DNA from: Cheiracanthium punctorium
Lineage: Eukaryota; Arthropoda; Arachnida; Araneae; Cheiracanthiidae
DNA length: 64,000 nt
Direction of reading: 5' to 3'
NCBI GenBank assembly: GCA_038373885.1
Contig: JAWZYV010013551.1
Span: forward strand, 124,001 to 188,000
The notes under the pieces were generated by a model. It worked only from the letters and a program-made list of their open reading frames with translations, had not been told where the DNA came from and did not search any database. The translations under genes were made by a program, and so were the position numbers. Of this stretch, positions 11,811-22,710 are shown piece after piece. Numbering within the stretch: position 1 is the first letter of the stretch; every line of letters starts with the position of its first letter.

Positions 11811-14139
11811 TTGTTATTCAAGATTAAAAGCCTTATTTAAGCATGGGAATGAAAAAATCTCCATTTCTAAAAAATAAACATGCAACGAAGGAGTAATGAA
11901 TACAACATTAAACTGCTTCTTATTTTAAGATTTTTTTTTCTTTTACAGCATAGTTATTCTTAACTTTTTATCAAAATCGGTGTATTTTTTGTTTCACATA
12001 AAGACTAAGCAAGGTGATACACTTTATTCATTTAATGTGATATAATAGTTTTATGGAACTAAAGTATTAACCATATGTTGTAAACATGCACATATATTGT
12101 ATTAATATGCAATATATACATCACAGTAATCAGTTACTGTCAAACACCATTATGATTATGAATGTCATATGTATGCGTATATGTACATAAAATTAAATAT
12201 TACTGTACTTACTCAAGATAAATTAATGTTTTATGGATATTTATTTTAATTATGGATTATAAATAAATTAATATGTTATGGAAATTAATATTTTATGTGA
12301 ATACTGAATTCTTAATCTTTTAAGCCTGGTGTAAAAGTAGTAAAAATTCAGACTCACTTCGGGAAATAATTTAGCAAAAATAAGGTTTTTTTAATAAGGC
12401 AATGTACTTCTGTAAAGAGTCTTTTTGTTTCGCTGTTTGGAATTTCGCGAATAATGGGCATTGGCGGATCCGGAGGGTTACGTGCAATCCTTTCAAGGGA
12501 ATCAAGTTTACAATATAGAAAGTTGACTTATTTTGTAAACTCAAATGAAACTTCAAGAGAAAGGAGAGACATTTTTGTGCCTCCTCCAGATTTTTTTTTT
12601 TTAATTTCTAAAAGCAATGTAGGAAGAATGGGTTGTACATAATCTATGGACAGTTCATAAAAGATTATTCTTGGAGAGGAAAACCTTCGCAAACGGACAC
12701 CTGTTTTGAAAGTACAACAATAGGGGTAAGAATTCCCGAAGCAACTGTTGTCCCAAGAGCGGGTTTTTGGTAGAAAATATTTACTGGGAAAACAGTTGTT
12801 CCACCAATTTGAGAAAGTTATCTTACTTTCCTGGTAATATGAAGATACTTCAGGAAAAACAAGTTCAAAAACGTCCTCTATTTTTATGTCACTCACACAC
12901 ACACAAACGCATATTACGGATCAATCACGGAAATAATAATGTATTCATAAATTCACGCGCAACTATACAAACCTTAACACCCCCTCCCCCCCTATTCCTC
13001 CCACACCCAAAAAGCGAAAATAATAAAATTAATTATGCTTACATACTTAATTCAAAAGTAAAACTTTTGAATTAAGTACAATAAGTACAGTCGGATAAGT
13101 ATAAAAGCTAGTTTCAGTTGAGTTTCACAAGAAAAATAATGGTCCCATGCATTGCCGCTGCATGTAGTTGTAAATGTGAAAGAATATTAATTTATGTACT
13201 TGTAGAATTCCAAACCCCTGTTGAATTAAGATTGAGCAAAAACACTCAGAGTCAAATTTAAATACTTTCATTCATTAATTTGTACAAGAATACCTATTTT
13301 TGAGGATGGTGGAGCGATCTTCAGGCAGAGCAATCGTAAAAAATGCCAGATTACCGATTAACAACCAATTTGTCTGTATACTACTTTGATAAATAAATAA
13401 AATATTGCAAAACATGCGGTTACTTTAGTTGTAGAAGAAGGCCGATAAAAACTATATGTATGGCTTATTTTTATTATTACTTCATTGGGGTTTTAACTTT
13501 CATTTTTGTTTTATTTTCTCTACTTCATTATTACTTTTTTTCCATTTTGCATTAGTTTATTTTTAAATACTATTTGTTTTGGTTTTGTTTGTTTTAATTT
13601 TCATTTTTTTAATTCTTTCTATTTTTCATTATTTTTCCACTTTTCGATTCACTTTCGTTTTCCATTTTACTTCTGTTTCTTCTGATCAACAACAATTTGC
13701 TTCTCTGGAGTTTTCTACCGTTTTATTTGCTTATTTACCTCAGCAGGTGTTGGTAAATATTTTACTGAATTTATGTAACATAAAAAAGAACGGCGGCCGG
13801 AGAGGTAGGTTATTTCACTTTTCACATGCGTATAAATAACCCTTTTCGATACTTCTTAACGGCGCTATTTAAATAACTATTTAAATAGTAACGTTACTAT
13901 AAATCATAACAATACTATTTAAATGAAATTTATAGCCTATAAATTGACCATATATTGAGATTAATAGGAAAAACCAGGAAGCATTTTTTCACAGTGAAAG
14001 TCTAGCTTTTTATTCAAATTGGGATGAGACAACCTCACCCGAGAAGAGGTAGGTTGTCACAGGTGTTGGGATCGGATGTGTCATAAGACTACAGTACAGT
14101 ATAATCAAAAGGTTCTTTACAAATGAACCTGTATTAATC
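11811..14139. other. AT-rich stretch with palindromes, no gene recognised
   Basis: The minus-strand frame at 12528-12902 (124 codons) and smaller frames show no recognisable domain. Two overlapping perfect palindromes occur at 13876-13889 (ACTATTTAAATAGT) and 13885-13900 (ATAGTAACGTTACTAT). The rest is T- or A-rich. Confidence 0.4.
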
Positions 14140-15151
14140 TCTGCACTTAGCTGTTGCACCAACAGTAGCTGGTAGTCGAAGACAGAACTACATCGTTTAT
14201 ATGATGGAATCCGATATCATTGTTCTTGGGGCGTGCAGAAGTGATTTTCTTTCATTCGTGGAAAGTAAACGCCTCATGAACTTTACTTCAATATCATCAG
14301 CATCTTCTGTATTCTTCCTACGAAGTATTTCCCAGAAACTTTGCTTTCTGTTTCCAATTTGCCATATTCGTTGTCAGATGATTCACTTGTTGAAGAATTG
14401 CAAGCAATTTTCCTTTTGTATTATTTCTTTTTTGTTAGTATGATAGGTCTAAGCTGTATGTCTCTTTTGCGTTTCTTTTTAATTGTAAATATATTGAAAT
14501 ATTCTAATTTAAAGGAATGGGATTTTTCTCAGGAGTATCTGTGTAGGTAGCCAATTTTCCAGACTTTAGTTTAGGTTTTGAAGAATCTCTTGGGTATGCT
14601 AGGAGCAATGGTCTAATTTCTTGAGGAATAACTACTTTTACTGCACTTGGGCCTGCTCCACTTACTGCTTCTAGTGGAATTTGTATTCAAGATGCTTGAA
14701 TATTCTTAAGAAAATCCAGAATTTCTTGGTTCAAACAATTACTTTGAAGATTGTCATCCAGACTCACATTTAAAGTCAAATGCATTGACGTAAATTTGCA
14801 TGTAACATGGGGAAGGGTGTTTCCTGTTGTAGAAAATACAACTTTCAAATAGTTGATATCTGAATTTTCTTGGATTGTAGGGGAACTACGGTTCCCTCTT
14901 GCCCTTTGAAAGTTACGCTTATTGCCAGGTAGGCCTTGATACCTGAGGGAACGATCATGCATGGATGCGGGAGCAAAGTCAATATCTGAAATTTGATTCA
15001 GACTAAATGGATAAATGTCTGTGCATTTAAATCCTCACTGGATGTTTTCTTGACTCATGGCATTGGGGAATAAGTAGGACACCACTGAAGACAATATATG
15101 AATTGTCATCGAAGCTCTAGCATTTTCTGGATTTCTCATCCAACTGCTCAT
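14140..15151 (-). pseudogene. pogo/Tigger-like (CENP-B/jerky-type) transposase relic, C-terminal part
   Basis: The minus strand carries, in one continuous frame from 15151 to about 14560, the tail of a DDE_1-type transposase. A stretch around WMRNPENAR and NAMSQENIQ is followed by GFKCTDIYPF, IDFAP, then VVIPQEIRP and YTDTPEK. These match the order of motifs that follow the catalytic core in Tigger/jerky-like proteins. Two TGA stops interrupt this frame. After a shift, DDIEVKFMRR and LRLPATVGATAK continue the family's usual end. The DDE catalytic core itself is not visible upstream; a TTGTTTCCAG acceptor-like motif near 15175 could mean an intron, or the 5' part may be lost. It is non-functional as it stands. 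The short frame at 14687-14962 is a piece of it. Confidence 0.75.
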
Positions 15152-17460
15152 TTCTTGGTTAAAAATAATATAACACTGGAAACAATAAGTAAAATTTTGG
15201 TTAGGTTGATCAGATTTAATGAAACATATATTTCATTGCTTCACGTGTTATCGCAATTTCATCATTCATCTGACAGTTAGCGAAATCAAGGATTTAAATA
15301 CATGAATATAGAATAGAGATAGAAAAATAAATTAAAAGCAATTATGTTTCGTTATATTCAATCTGTATGAAAATTTATCGTGCATGAATGACAAGTATTA
15401 CTCTGTAAATTAAAATTTACATTATTTAGACTATTTCCTGCAACAATCACGTCTTTGTTTCAATAAACATGTTTTCTGTAGCTTTGTATATCACCTGAGG
15501 TAGGTAGTCACATCCTGAAAACCTACTCCATGCAGCTTGTGCCAACTAACCCCTGTTACACATATTTGCTTATATTCATTACATAGGCCTAACAAACTCT
15601 GCACGTGTTCCTAAAAAACAAAGTATTGTTCACAAGATATCAAACTAAAACGCAGTATAAAATCACATTCTTTGGTATTCTAAAAGCATTGAATATTTCC
15701 CCAAAAATGCTGAAAATGAACATTTTTACATAAATAAATGCCAATTAAAAATATCGCCTACGTTTCCAATTGCAGCTTCGCTGTTTTGATACGAAGATGA
15801 ATATTTCGATTCCATTGAAAAGATACTGTCTACTCTAAACAATATTGAAGTGCATTGTTAAAAAATACGAGTGACACCCTCTCCTTCCACTACCTTTTTC
15901 TTGTTAAGTTTATTATAAAGTTACTTGTTTGAAATTGAGTTAAACTAGAGTAAACGGGAGAAAGAGAGAAATTCTTTCGTAAATTCACTTTAGTAAACCA
16001 AACCCTAAGTTTTAATTATTTGGTCCCAGTAAAGCTGGAACCATACAAATATCTCATTTTAATGAAGAATACTCTTTATATTTCGTTCTCTTTGCTGGCA
16101 AATAAACCGCCTTCTTCAACGGGATATGTTGTCTGAGTAAAATACTTATCAATATTTCTAGTGAAAAAATCCAACATTACATAATGCCTCAGTTCTGTCT
16201 TCGAAGACTACTAAAATGTCTTTTCGTTCAATAAAGTATTTGTTTTAAACCTTAGTTATCCAGACGAATTAATTTTAGCTTTGCTGCATAGTATTTTCTG
16301 AGTAAACTTGTTTTTCTATTCATACACGAGCTTTAAGATCAGATCACTGTTTCTCTAGGCAAATATGTGCTCTCTTTCACCATTGTAACTTGAATGTTTA
16401 AAAGTTATATTTGTATAAGACCATAAAAGTTTCACACAGAATATTTCAGGTTCTACTATGAATCTCTGCACATAAGCGAGGTATAAAGTATTCTTCTAAG
16501 CATGTTCTTTGACTTTTAATACTTTTGAAGATTGCGAGGAATGAAAGCAATTTTTGTAAAATTTGGCTTCTGAATACCGTATTAGGACTTCTGGAAAAAA
16601 AAGAACATCAAACAAAACTATTTTTGTCCAGGTTTCAGGTTATTTATCTTTTATAACATTTATACAGGAACATTTAAAGATACTTCATAAAATTCTTACG
16701 TACTACTCAACTTTCCTAATTTAAAAGAAAATGTTTTATGGAAAGAAAAATTTCAAGACTTCTGCTAAAATGTGTTACTTCATTTTGATTTTCCACCTTT
16801 TTTTATTTGTTTTTACACCCAAAACATACAAAATATTTTGAAATTCATATGAATATAAATGTTGAATTAGACTTTTAGTAAGCAGAACAAAAAAACTTAC
16901 AAAAGTTTTAACTTCGACCGACGACCGATTGGGTGAAATACTAAACACTGGTAGATGGCGGAAGTGTGACGGTCTTGTGTTATAGTGTACCGCGCAGCTG
17001 TTTATCTAATAATCTGGAGCTTTGGTTGAATTTCTCCCTATGCAGCGTCAATGCGCGTTACTATAAAATGTCCTCTTTTTAAAACATTCCTTCCTCTGGT
17101 AGGTAGGCCTAATGTATTTTGCCTTAACAAAACAACATAAAAAGCTTTAGGCTCTTTAAAATATTCTATTATCCATCACTGTTATTATTTTTAGACTGAA
17201 CATTGTATGGATACAGCATAGAAATTTTGATGATTTAACATTTTCTTTTCTTTTAAAGCAACTGCATTTTTTAAAGTAAACATAAATACGTCTGATGAGA
17301 CTTTTAGAAATAATGAACAGCACTTTTTTTGTAGAATAATTATACTTTTTAAATTAAATAACTTTAGAACAACCTAATGTAATTGTCTCTAATAAAACCT
17401 CTGTCTTTTATACTTTGTATTTTGAAATTTATTGCATATGTAATTACAATAATTTTTTTT
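15152..17460. other. AT-rich stretch, no feature recognised
   Basis: No coding motif, repeat terminus or RNA gene that I can support. A GC-richer patch near 16915-17060 shows no further structure. Confidence 0.45.
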
Positions 17461-17670
17461 CAACGGGCGGGCACTTGCTGATTAGGCATTGTCCACTACA
17501 ACTGCCCGAAGGTATTTTGGCCATTTTATTATGGAGGCACTCATCGGGCGGCCAACGTTACCCCCTATGAAGGGACAGAAAAGTTAACATCCATGCCCAA
17601 GCCAGTATTCGAACCCGGACCCAAGGCGTGATAGAATGATTCTTGATCAACTATAACACCCACGAGCGGC
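17461..17670 (-). repeat. tRNA-derived SINE, copy 1
   Basis: Read on the minus strand, a tRNA-like head beginning GCCGCTCGTGGGTG leads to the B-box-like GGGTTCGAATAC (complement of 17605-17616). A SINE body follows, with GTTGGCCGCCCGATGAG and a conserved end rich in GCCCG (complement of CAACGGGCGGGCACTTG at 17461). It is clearly homologous to 19633-19852 over its whole length. The A-box region is diverged. Such elements are transcribed by RNA polymerase III and depend on LINE proteins for retrotransposition. Confidence 0.8.
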
Positions 17671-18812
17671 TTATTTCCATTTTTTAATTTAAAGTATATA
17701 CACAATTCATTTCAAGTATTAAATCCGAAATTCAAATCTGTCTCTTAAAAGGTTCAATTTAAAATGCAAGACCAAGAATAAGAGCAAAGTTGGGGAAACT
17801 CTATTGCAGTTGGAGCAATGTATTTTGTTATGGAAGCTGGCTTCTAATTTTCTGTACAATTATCATCGTGCTTCTAAAACCCTTATGAAGCCTGCACTGC
17901 ACTTAATTAAATTCCTCAAAAGCGAAAACTTGGAATTTAGTTTCAAGCTTGTTCTTTAATTTACTCGCACTCTCAATGACTGAAAACGCGATCCAGATAA
18001 TTTAATCACATTTTTTTCTATAATACGTTGGTAATTGCGTAGCTAAATTTGAGACTAATTTCTTATAGAATCTATTCAAATTTGTGATTAGCGAAGTAAA
18101 AGAATATTTTATACTTAAAGAGATGCATAGCATTCTTTTCAAAATCAGAATTCAAATTATTTCATGGAAAAGTAAATATTTCACAAATATATCTTCCGTA
18201 TATAAAATGCAGGCTGCAGATTTTTAATGTATATCTAACTGGAATTTTTGTTTCTTTTTATATTATTTCTCGTCCTTCATTATTTCAAGATTCAGTTCTT
18301 CGTGATACAATGTAGATGATCTAAAAGATTCTAAAGTAAGGAATGGAATTTTTCGTTATCTGATTTTTGTGTTCTAACCTTTTTTCGAATACAAAAAAAG
18401 TATTTATTCTACAGTATTATAAATTTTGAAATTTTACTTGAAAAAATTTTAATATTTAAGTACGTCAGTATCTTAAACTTTATTGTTCAATTTAAAATTG
18501 GTTTTTAATTAAATATTTATTGCATGGTTTGCGCAAAAATATGTTTATTTTTCATTCTCGAAAGTGTACCTATGCAGTCAAATTATTAATAAAAATTATA
18601 CATATTATGCTCATTTTTATATGCAAATTTCAGTACTTACGCACTTTTTCTAATGCCTTGTGCTTGATATACTATTTTTAGCTGTAAGAACTTAATTTTT
18701 TTCTGAATGCGAAATTTAGTTCAATACATATAACTGAGTTTTGCTGAATTGAATTAATGAACACAGTTATTGATTTTATTCTAGGTGGTACTTCCCTACA
18801 AGATTTTCTTTC
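17671..18812. other. AT-rich spacer
   Basis: No gene or repeat recognised. A T8-G9 homopolymer junction follows at 18813-18829, like that at 2828-2849. Confidence 0.45.
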
Positions 18813-18930
18813 TTTTTTTTGGGGGGGGGAGAGGATGAAGGGGCTTGTAAATGTATTTGGCGCTTCTCAAATCAGTAAATCTAATCATAATCATCACTTC
18901 AAGTGATTAATTAAAATATTTCATCTATAA

Positions 18931-19096
18931 GGTTGAATGCGAAACGACGTTTTGTGAAACGAGGCAGAATTTAATAGCTTTTTGCGAGACGAGACAAGCA
19001 TTTCTAACATTACAGTATAGGGATTTTGCGAGACGAGAAGCTTTTGGGCTGTTTTGCGAGACGCGAGACATCTGGTTTTCGTCTCGTGTCTATCCC
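18931..19096 (-). mobile_element. GAGACG-rich MITE, copy 1
   Basis: An inverted, more decayed copy of the 173-bp element at 58857-59029. The right end reads GTCTCGTGTCTATCCCTA, the inverse of the other copy's start TAGGGATGGACGCGAGA. Inside, TTTTTGCGAGACGAGA-type units recur at about 45-60 bp spacing near 18978, 19021 and 19052. The minus-strand frame at 18921-19112 is a by-product. The overall length and the order of the units agree between copies, which supports a defined element rather than chance repetition. Confidence 0.75.
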
Positions 19097-19632
19097 TATT
19101 CATCGACTCCACTGAATCCTGTTTTTTAATATAAATACTTTATTTGCGTGTTTTTTACAGTAGCAATGTTTTTACAACATATTTTTAATCCTAGAGCTGT
19201 TATTTTTTTTAGACTAAACTTAACAGTTTTGCTTTTTCTTAGAGACTTAAATGGACAAGTCAGATAGTGTTTATTCAGTTTGAGATTTTTGTGTACTTAT
19301 ACTCTGTGAGCAAAATTTTGCCATGCTGCATTATTTTTTTCTTCTGTAATTCTTAAGAATTTTTAAAATATTCCATCTTTCTTCCATTTTGAAGTCCGAT
19401 AATTGCAATTAGAAATTACATCATCGTGTCGTCGTGTCATACTCCCCTTCTATTTCAAAAGAGGTTCACTCGAAAAATAAACTTTCTGTTCGAGGATGAT
19501 GTAAATAACGTTTCCTGGCTTATTTTGGACAGAGAGACTTCGAGAGAAATGTTCCGGGATCAGACTTCTTAAAATAAATCGCGATTTCAATGTCGAGCGA
19601 TTTTTATTAAAATTTGAAAAATAAATTTCAAC
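19097..19632. other. AT-rich spacer
   Basis: No supportable feature. A direct TCGTGTCGTCGTGTC motif lies near 19423. Confidence 0.45.
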
Positions 19633-19852
19633 TATATTTTTTCAACGGACGGGCACTTGCCGATTAGGCATTGTCCACTATAATTGACCTAAAGTATTGT
19701 GGCCATTTTGTTATGGGGACACCCTGCGGGCGGCCAACGTTGCCAACTATCAAAGGGACGGACACGTTAACATCCATTCCGAAGCCGGGATTCGAATCCG
19801 CACCCACGGCGTGATAATATGGTTCTAAGCCACTTCACCACATGGGCGGAAA
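19633..19852 (-). repeat. tRNA-derived SINE, copy 2
   Basis: On the minus strand the head shows an A-box-like TGGTGAAGTGG (complement of 19830-19840). About 30 bases later comes the B box GGATTCGAATCC (complement of 19788-19799), the spacing of a tRNA-type RNA polymerase III promoter. The body matches 17461-17670 in the same orientation. This copy preserves the promoter better. Confidence 0.85.
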
Positions 19853-19898
19853 ATTTCAAATATATTTTTAGTGTATACCTTAAAGTATTACAATTAAT

Positions 19899-20260
19899 GT
19901 TTTGCCTCACCATGGCACAGTGGTTATGTCACTGAAAATGCCAGACGGCCGAAGTGTGAAGATCCTGGGTTCGGGTCCCATCGCGCGGCTATCGACCTTC
20001 CGTAACCGAGTTTTCCGTAGTTTTCGCCTAAAATAGCGTAAATACGGCTTAGGACCCCTTAGAAAGACCTCCGCGGAGGAGCCCCCTTTGTGCTGTCCTC
20101 TTCCCTAGTAGCACAATTAGTCCGAAAGACGCTTAAAACACGTTTTTTAACGTCAAAAAACGTGTTTCCAACGTAATTTGAACGTTTTTTGAACTAGTTG
20201 TGCTACTAGGGTTGACGTGGATTTAGCCACTCATCCGAAATACATTTTCACAAATAATTA
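19899..20260 (+). repeat. tRNA-derived SINE of a second family, interrupted by a MITE
   Basis: Plus-strand A box TGGCACAGTGG (19913-19923) and B box GGGTTCGGGTCCC (19967-19979) form a good RNA polymerase III promoter. The body (CGACCTTCCGTAACCGAG, then GCGTAAATACGGCTTAGG) is unrelated to the two minus-strand SINEs. The body is broken at 20103 by a 109-bp MITE and appears to resume at 20212 with TTGACGTGGATTTAGCC. The exact 3' end is uncertain. Confidence 0.75.
20103..20211. mobile_element. Short CCCTAGTAGCACAA MITE (family C), copy 1
   Basis: The ends read CCCTAGTAGCACAATTAGTCC and, inverted, CCCTAGTAGCACAACTAGTTC. The interior is nearly a long imperfect palindrome built from AACGTTTTTT, ACGTTTTTTAACGT and AAACGTGTTT-type motifs. 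The 109-bp element is flanked by TT on both sides, a possible 2-bp target duplication. It matches 27978-28087 in length and end sequence. No coding capacity. Confidence 0.85.
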
Positions 20261-21049
20261 ATGCTTTCGAATATGCATTTAACTTTCTGAAGTTAGAAAT
20301 TTAGTATTGATGATGATGTGATAAATAGGATAATTGATTTGTTCAAATATGTATTTGTTATTTTGAAGCTAGAAATGTAGTACTCATGGTTGTTGAATAA
20401 AATTTAATAAAAAAGAAGTTATGATACTGACGATCAGCTTTAAAGAGAGTTCTTGAAATCGCTACACTCTTGTTGCGTGTAACATGAGTTGCATGACTCT
20501 TAAACAGTTTTAAAATTTAATAAATTTTGTTAGAGATAAGAAAAAATATCTTCTTACAAATTTTAACTTCACACAATTACAAATTTTAATTTCACACAAT
20601 ATACCTATTCCAGAAATAGGAAACCTTAAATACAGACTGGAGTATTAAAAGAAAAAGTCCATACACTATGGGAGCTTATTGCAAAATACTTTAAGATTTT
20701 ACTAAGATTTTACTCTCGGAATGTTTCATAAGTTATACTCATTTATGATTTTTAACATAAAACAGAAGGACTTGTACCTCTGTCAAAGTTTGATTCATTT
20801 AAAATCTGTTCAAAAACATTATTTCTTAAGTATAAAAATACGAGACAAGTTTAGAAAAATCTGTCGATTCCATTATCTGTACTAATGGCAAATCACCCAT
20901 TGCAGTTAATTTTATTTTCCGTGAACATTTTCTTTAAAGCGCAATTCTTTTTTGCGTATTTTTATAACACGTTGAACATTTTATTAGATCTTAGTTTAAA
21001 GTCATAGAGTGGAAATACCTGTCTAATGTGATTACTCTCGGAAAGAACA
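20261..21049. other. AT-rich spacer
   Basis: No supportable gene. A short direct repeat (ACAAATTTTAA-TTCACACAAT) lies near 20560-20600. Confidence 0.4.
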
Positions 21050-21185
21050 AAACTGGTCACCTGAAGTATGGTCACCATAAAAAGGTGGTAAAGTGTAGTG
21101 GTTATAAAGTAAAATTGGACAAAATGGGTTACTATAGACAGGTGGTCTCTGTACTCAGGTGGTCACTTTAGCAGGTTCTACTGTA
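21050..21185 (-). mobile_element. Single end of a pogo/Tc1-type element
   Basis: The right boundary reads GTTCTACTG followed by TA; inverted this gives TACAGTAGAACCTGC, which resembles the CAGTAGAACCT termini of pogo-like elements. Inside, GGTCACC and AGGTGGTC motifs recur. No matching left end was found, so this is a relic or solo end. Confidence 0.45.
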
Positions 21186-21850
21186 TTTAAATTTCATTCT
21201 GAGAGTACATTAACATGTAAAATCTCAACTTTTCCGCTAAGCATCTATAAAATATACATAATCAAACACCTGGAGCTATATAGTATAATTCATCTTTTTA
21301 ACTCTACTCACTATGCAAAATTCATTCGGTAATTTGTATCATAACATGTTTTATTGGCAAAATAATAGGTATAAATAACTTTGTGTAGTCGGATGTTTTA
21401 ATATTAGAAAATCTAACATTCGTGAATTTAATAGTAAAACCTCTCAAGCATTCTGCGAAAATTAAAATAATTAGTTTCCCAGCTTACGTATTTAGCTTGA
21501 AAACTCATAATGAGAACGTTATGAGCACAGACATAGTTAATACAAGTTTTCTTCCACATAATTATGCTCTTTTCTTAGACGAATAATTAAGGAAGTGTTT
21601 TGTTTAATTGGTGATTTTTGCTGAACTGGGACTTCAACATATTTTTCTTCTGAATTAAAAGAAACATTTTAAATAGCATCACATAACGGGTAATGTTGTC
21701 TAAATTTATATTTTGTTTTTAATATTCTTTCCCGAGTGCAAATACGCTTTGAGGAAAATGATTGCCCTATAGCAAAAATAAGGTCTTGCTTAATTAAAAC
21801 AATTGCTTTCTGTGTTAACAGTTTCCAATCCTGTGTTAAAAATGTTATAA
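21186..21850. other. AT-rich sequence upstream of the Mutator-like exon
   Basis: No coding exon recognised. A TTCTGTGTTAACAG acceptor-like motif ends at 21821, but the frame after it hits a TAA at 21848-21850, so its use cannot be shown. Confidence 0.4.
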
Positions 21851-22225
21851 CAAAATTTCATTAAGATCGGAGGAAATATCCAAAATAACAACGAGTGTTT
21901 CAACAGCTGTGTCTGGGCAATGGCACCGAAACACGTTTTTACGGGAAGAAAAACCGTGAAAATTGCTTGTCAAACAGCAGCATGCATTTATAACGAAGGG
22001 CTACAACCTGTTTTAAAAATTTTGGAGGTGATGGGTGTCAAACTTGGCCCTATCGCCGCTCAATACGCCGAGAAACGCGACAGTGATCGCGTACGCGTAG
22101 GGAACCGCCGCAGCTCTAACGCTTCAAAAGAGACTAGGTCGAGACGAAGGGAAGCTATTTTGGACGAGCACAACTTCTACGAAGAATCGGAAGGTCCATT
22201 GTATGGAACAGGCATCGCTGATTAA
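21851..22225 (+). CDS. C-terminal exon of a Mutator-like transposase, partial
   Basis: The frame is open from 21851 to the TAA at 22223-22225. It starts with NNNECFNSCVWAMAPK, matching the NxNESxNSxVWxxxPK signature near the end of Mutator-like transposase domains. Next come FTGRKTVKIA, CIYNEGLQPVLKILEVMG (the family's FN-G---VL--LG stretch), a basic segment rich in R/K, and a short acidic tail ending in PLYGTGIAD, where relatives end in a YGxGxx motif. The catalytic part must lie upstream in unseen exons or is lost: a TAA in the same frame lies just before 21851. This last exon is uninterrupted and keeps its tail motif, so recent decay or a domesticated gene are both possible. An ATG-initiated reading (21920) would drop the first motif and is unlikely to be the true start. 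Confidence 0.7.
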   Translation, partial: QNFIKIGGNIQNNNECFNSCVWAMAPKHVFTGRKTVKIACQTAACIYNEGLQPVLKILEVMGVKLGPIAAQYAEKRDSDRVRVGNRRSSNASKETRSRRREAILDEHNFYEESEGPLYGTGIAD

Positions 22226-22710
22226 CCCGAGGTAAGGTTTTTTCATGATTTTTCTGCAACCAAAACTTTAAACGCGTTTATCTCAAAACAAGGTTTTTCA
22301 GTGCCTTGTTGATGAAATTTCGGAAACTATCCGGCCGATTGTCATGAAATTTGAATGGCATATTCTTCATAGTTATGGCTATAGCTCATATCTTCAGATT
22401 TTTGAAATTTTGATTTGAAGTATTTTTTTTTTTTTTAACAAAAAACTGCAAAAAAACGCGTTTTTTTTTACTTTTTCGAAAAACGTGCGCCATTTTGTTA
22501 TTTTCGCGAATATCAGAAATATGATGATATGCGCTATAGCCACTGACATACTGAATCTAAAACTGTTTTATTTTTTTGTTTCAGATGACCTGTCTCGGAG
22601 ATACCATCAACAAGCCACGAACATTACATTTCTACACGGGTTTTTCGATGCTACTGTTTTATTATAATAATTGTTCAAAAAAATAAAAAATAAAATTTTC
22701 TTGTACTTGA
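22226..22710 (+). other. 3' UTR with a probable intron and poly(A) signals
   Basis: Six bases after the stop codon lies a strong donor, CGAG/GTAAGG (intron from 22232). A pyrimidine-rich acceptor TTTTTTTGTTTCAG/ATGACC ends at 22584. The downstream exon runs into two AATAAA signals (22682 and 22690). This looks like a spliced 3' UTR of the Mutator-like gene. The frame at 22485-22667 crosses the acceptor and is not considered coding. Confidence 0.5.

Noticed and set aside
12528..12902. 124-codon minus-strand frame
   Set aside because: No domain, no splice context and no second copy; a TTTTTTTTTT run lies in the frame.
14201..14550. Two overlapping plus-strand frames
   Set aside because: They are antisense to the Tigger-like relic.
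19788..19850. Functional tRNA gene
   Set aside because: The promoter boxes are present but no acceptor stem closes; the body and second copy show it is a SINE head.
21851..22225. Mutator-like transposase as the mobiliser of the CCCWRRYAGCACA families
   Set aside because: Mutator-type elements usually make 8-11 bp target duplications, whereas the family A flanks show at most TA; there is no shared terminus near this exon.
22485..22667. Frame after the Mutator-like exon
   Set aside because: It crosses a strong splice acceptor in the 3' UTR and has no conserved motif.
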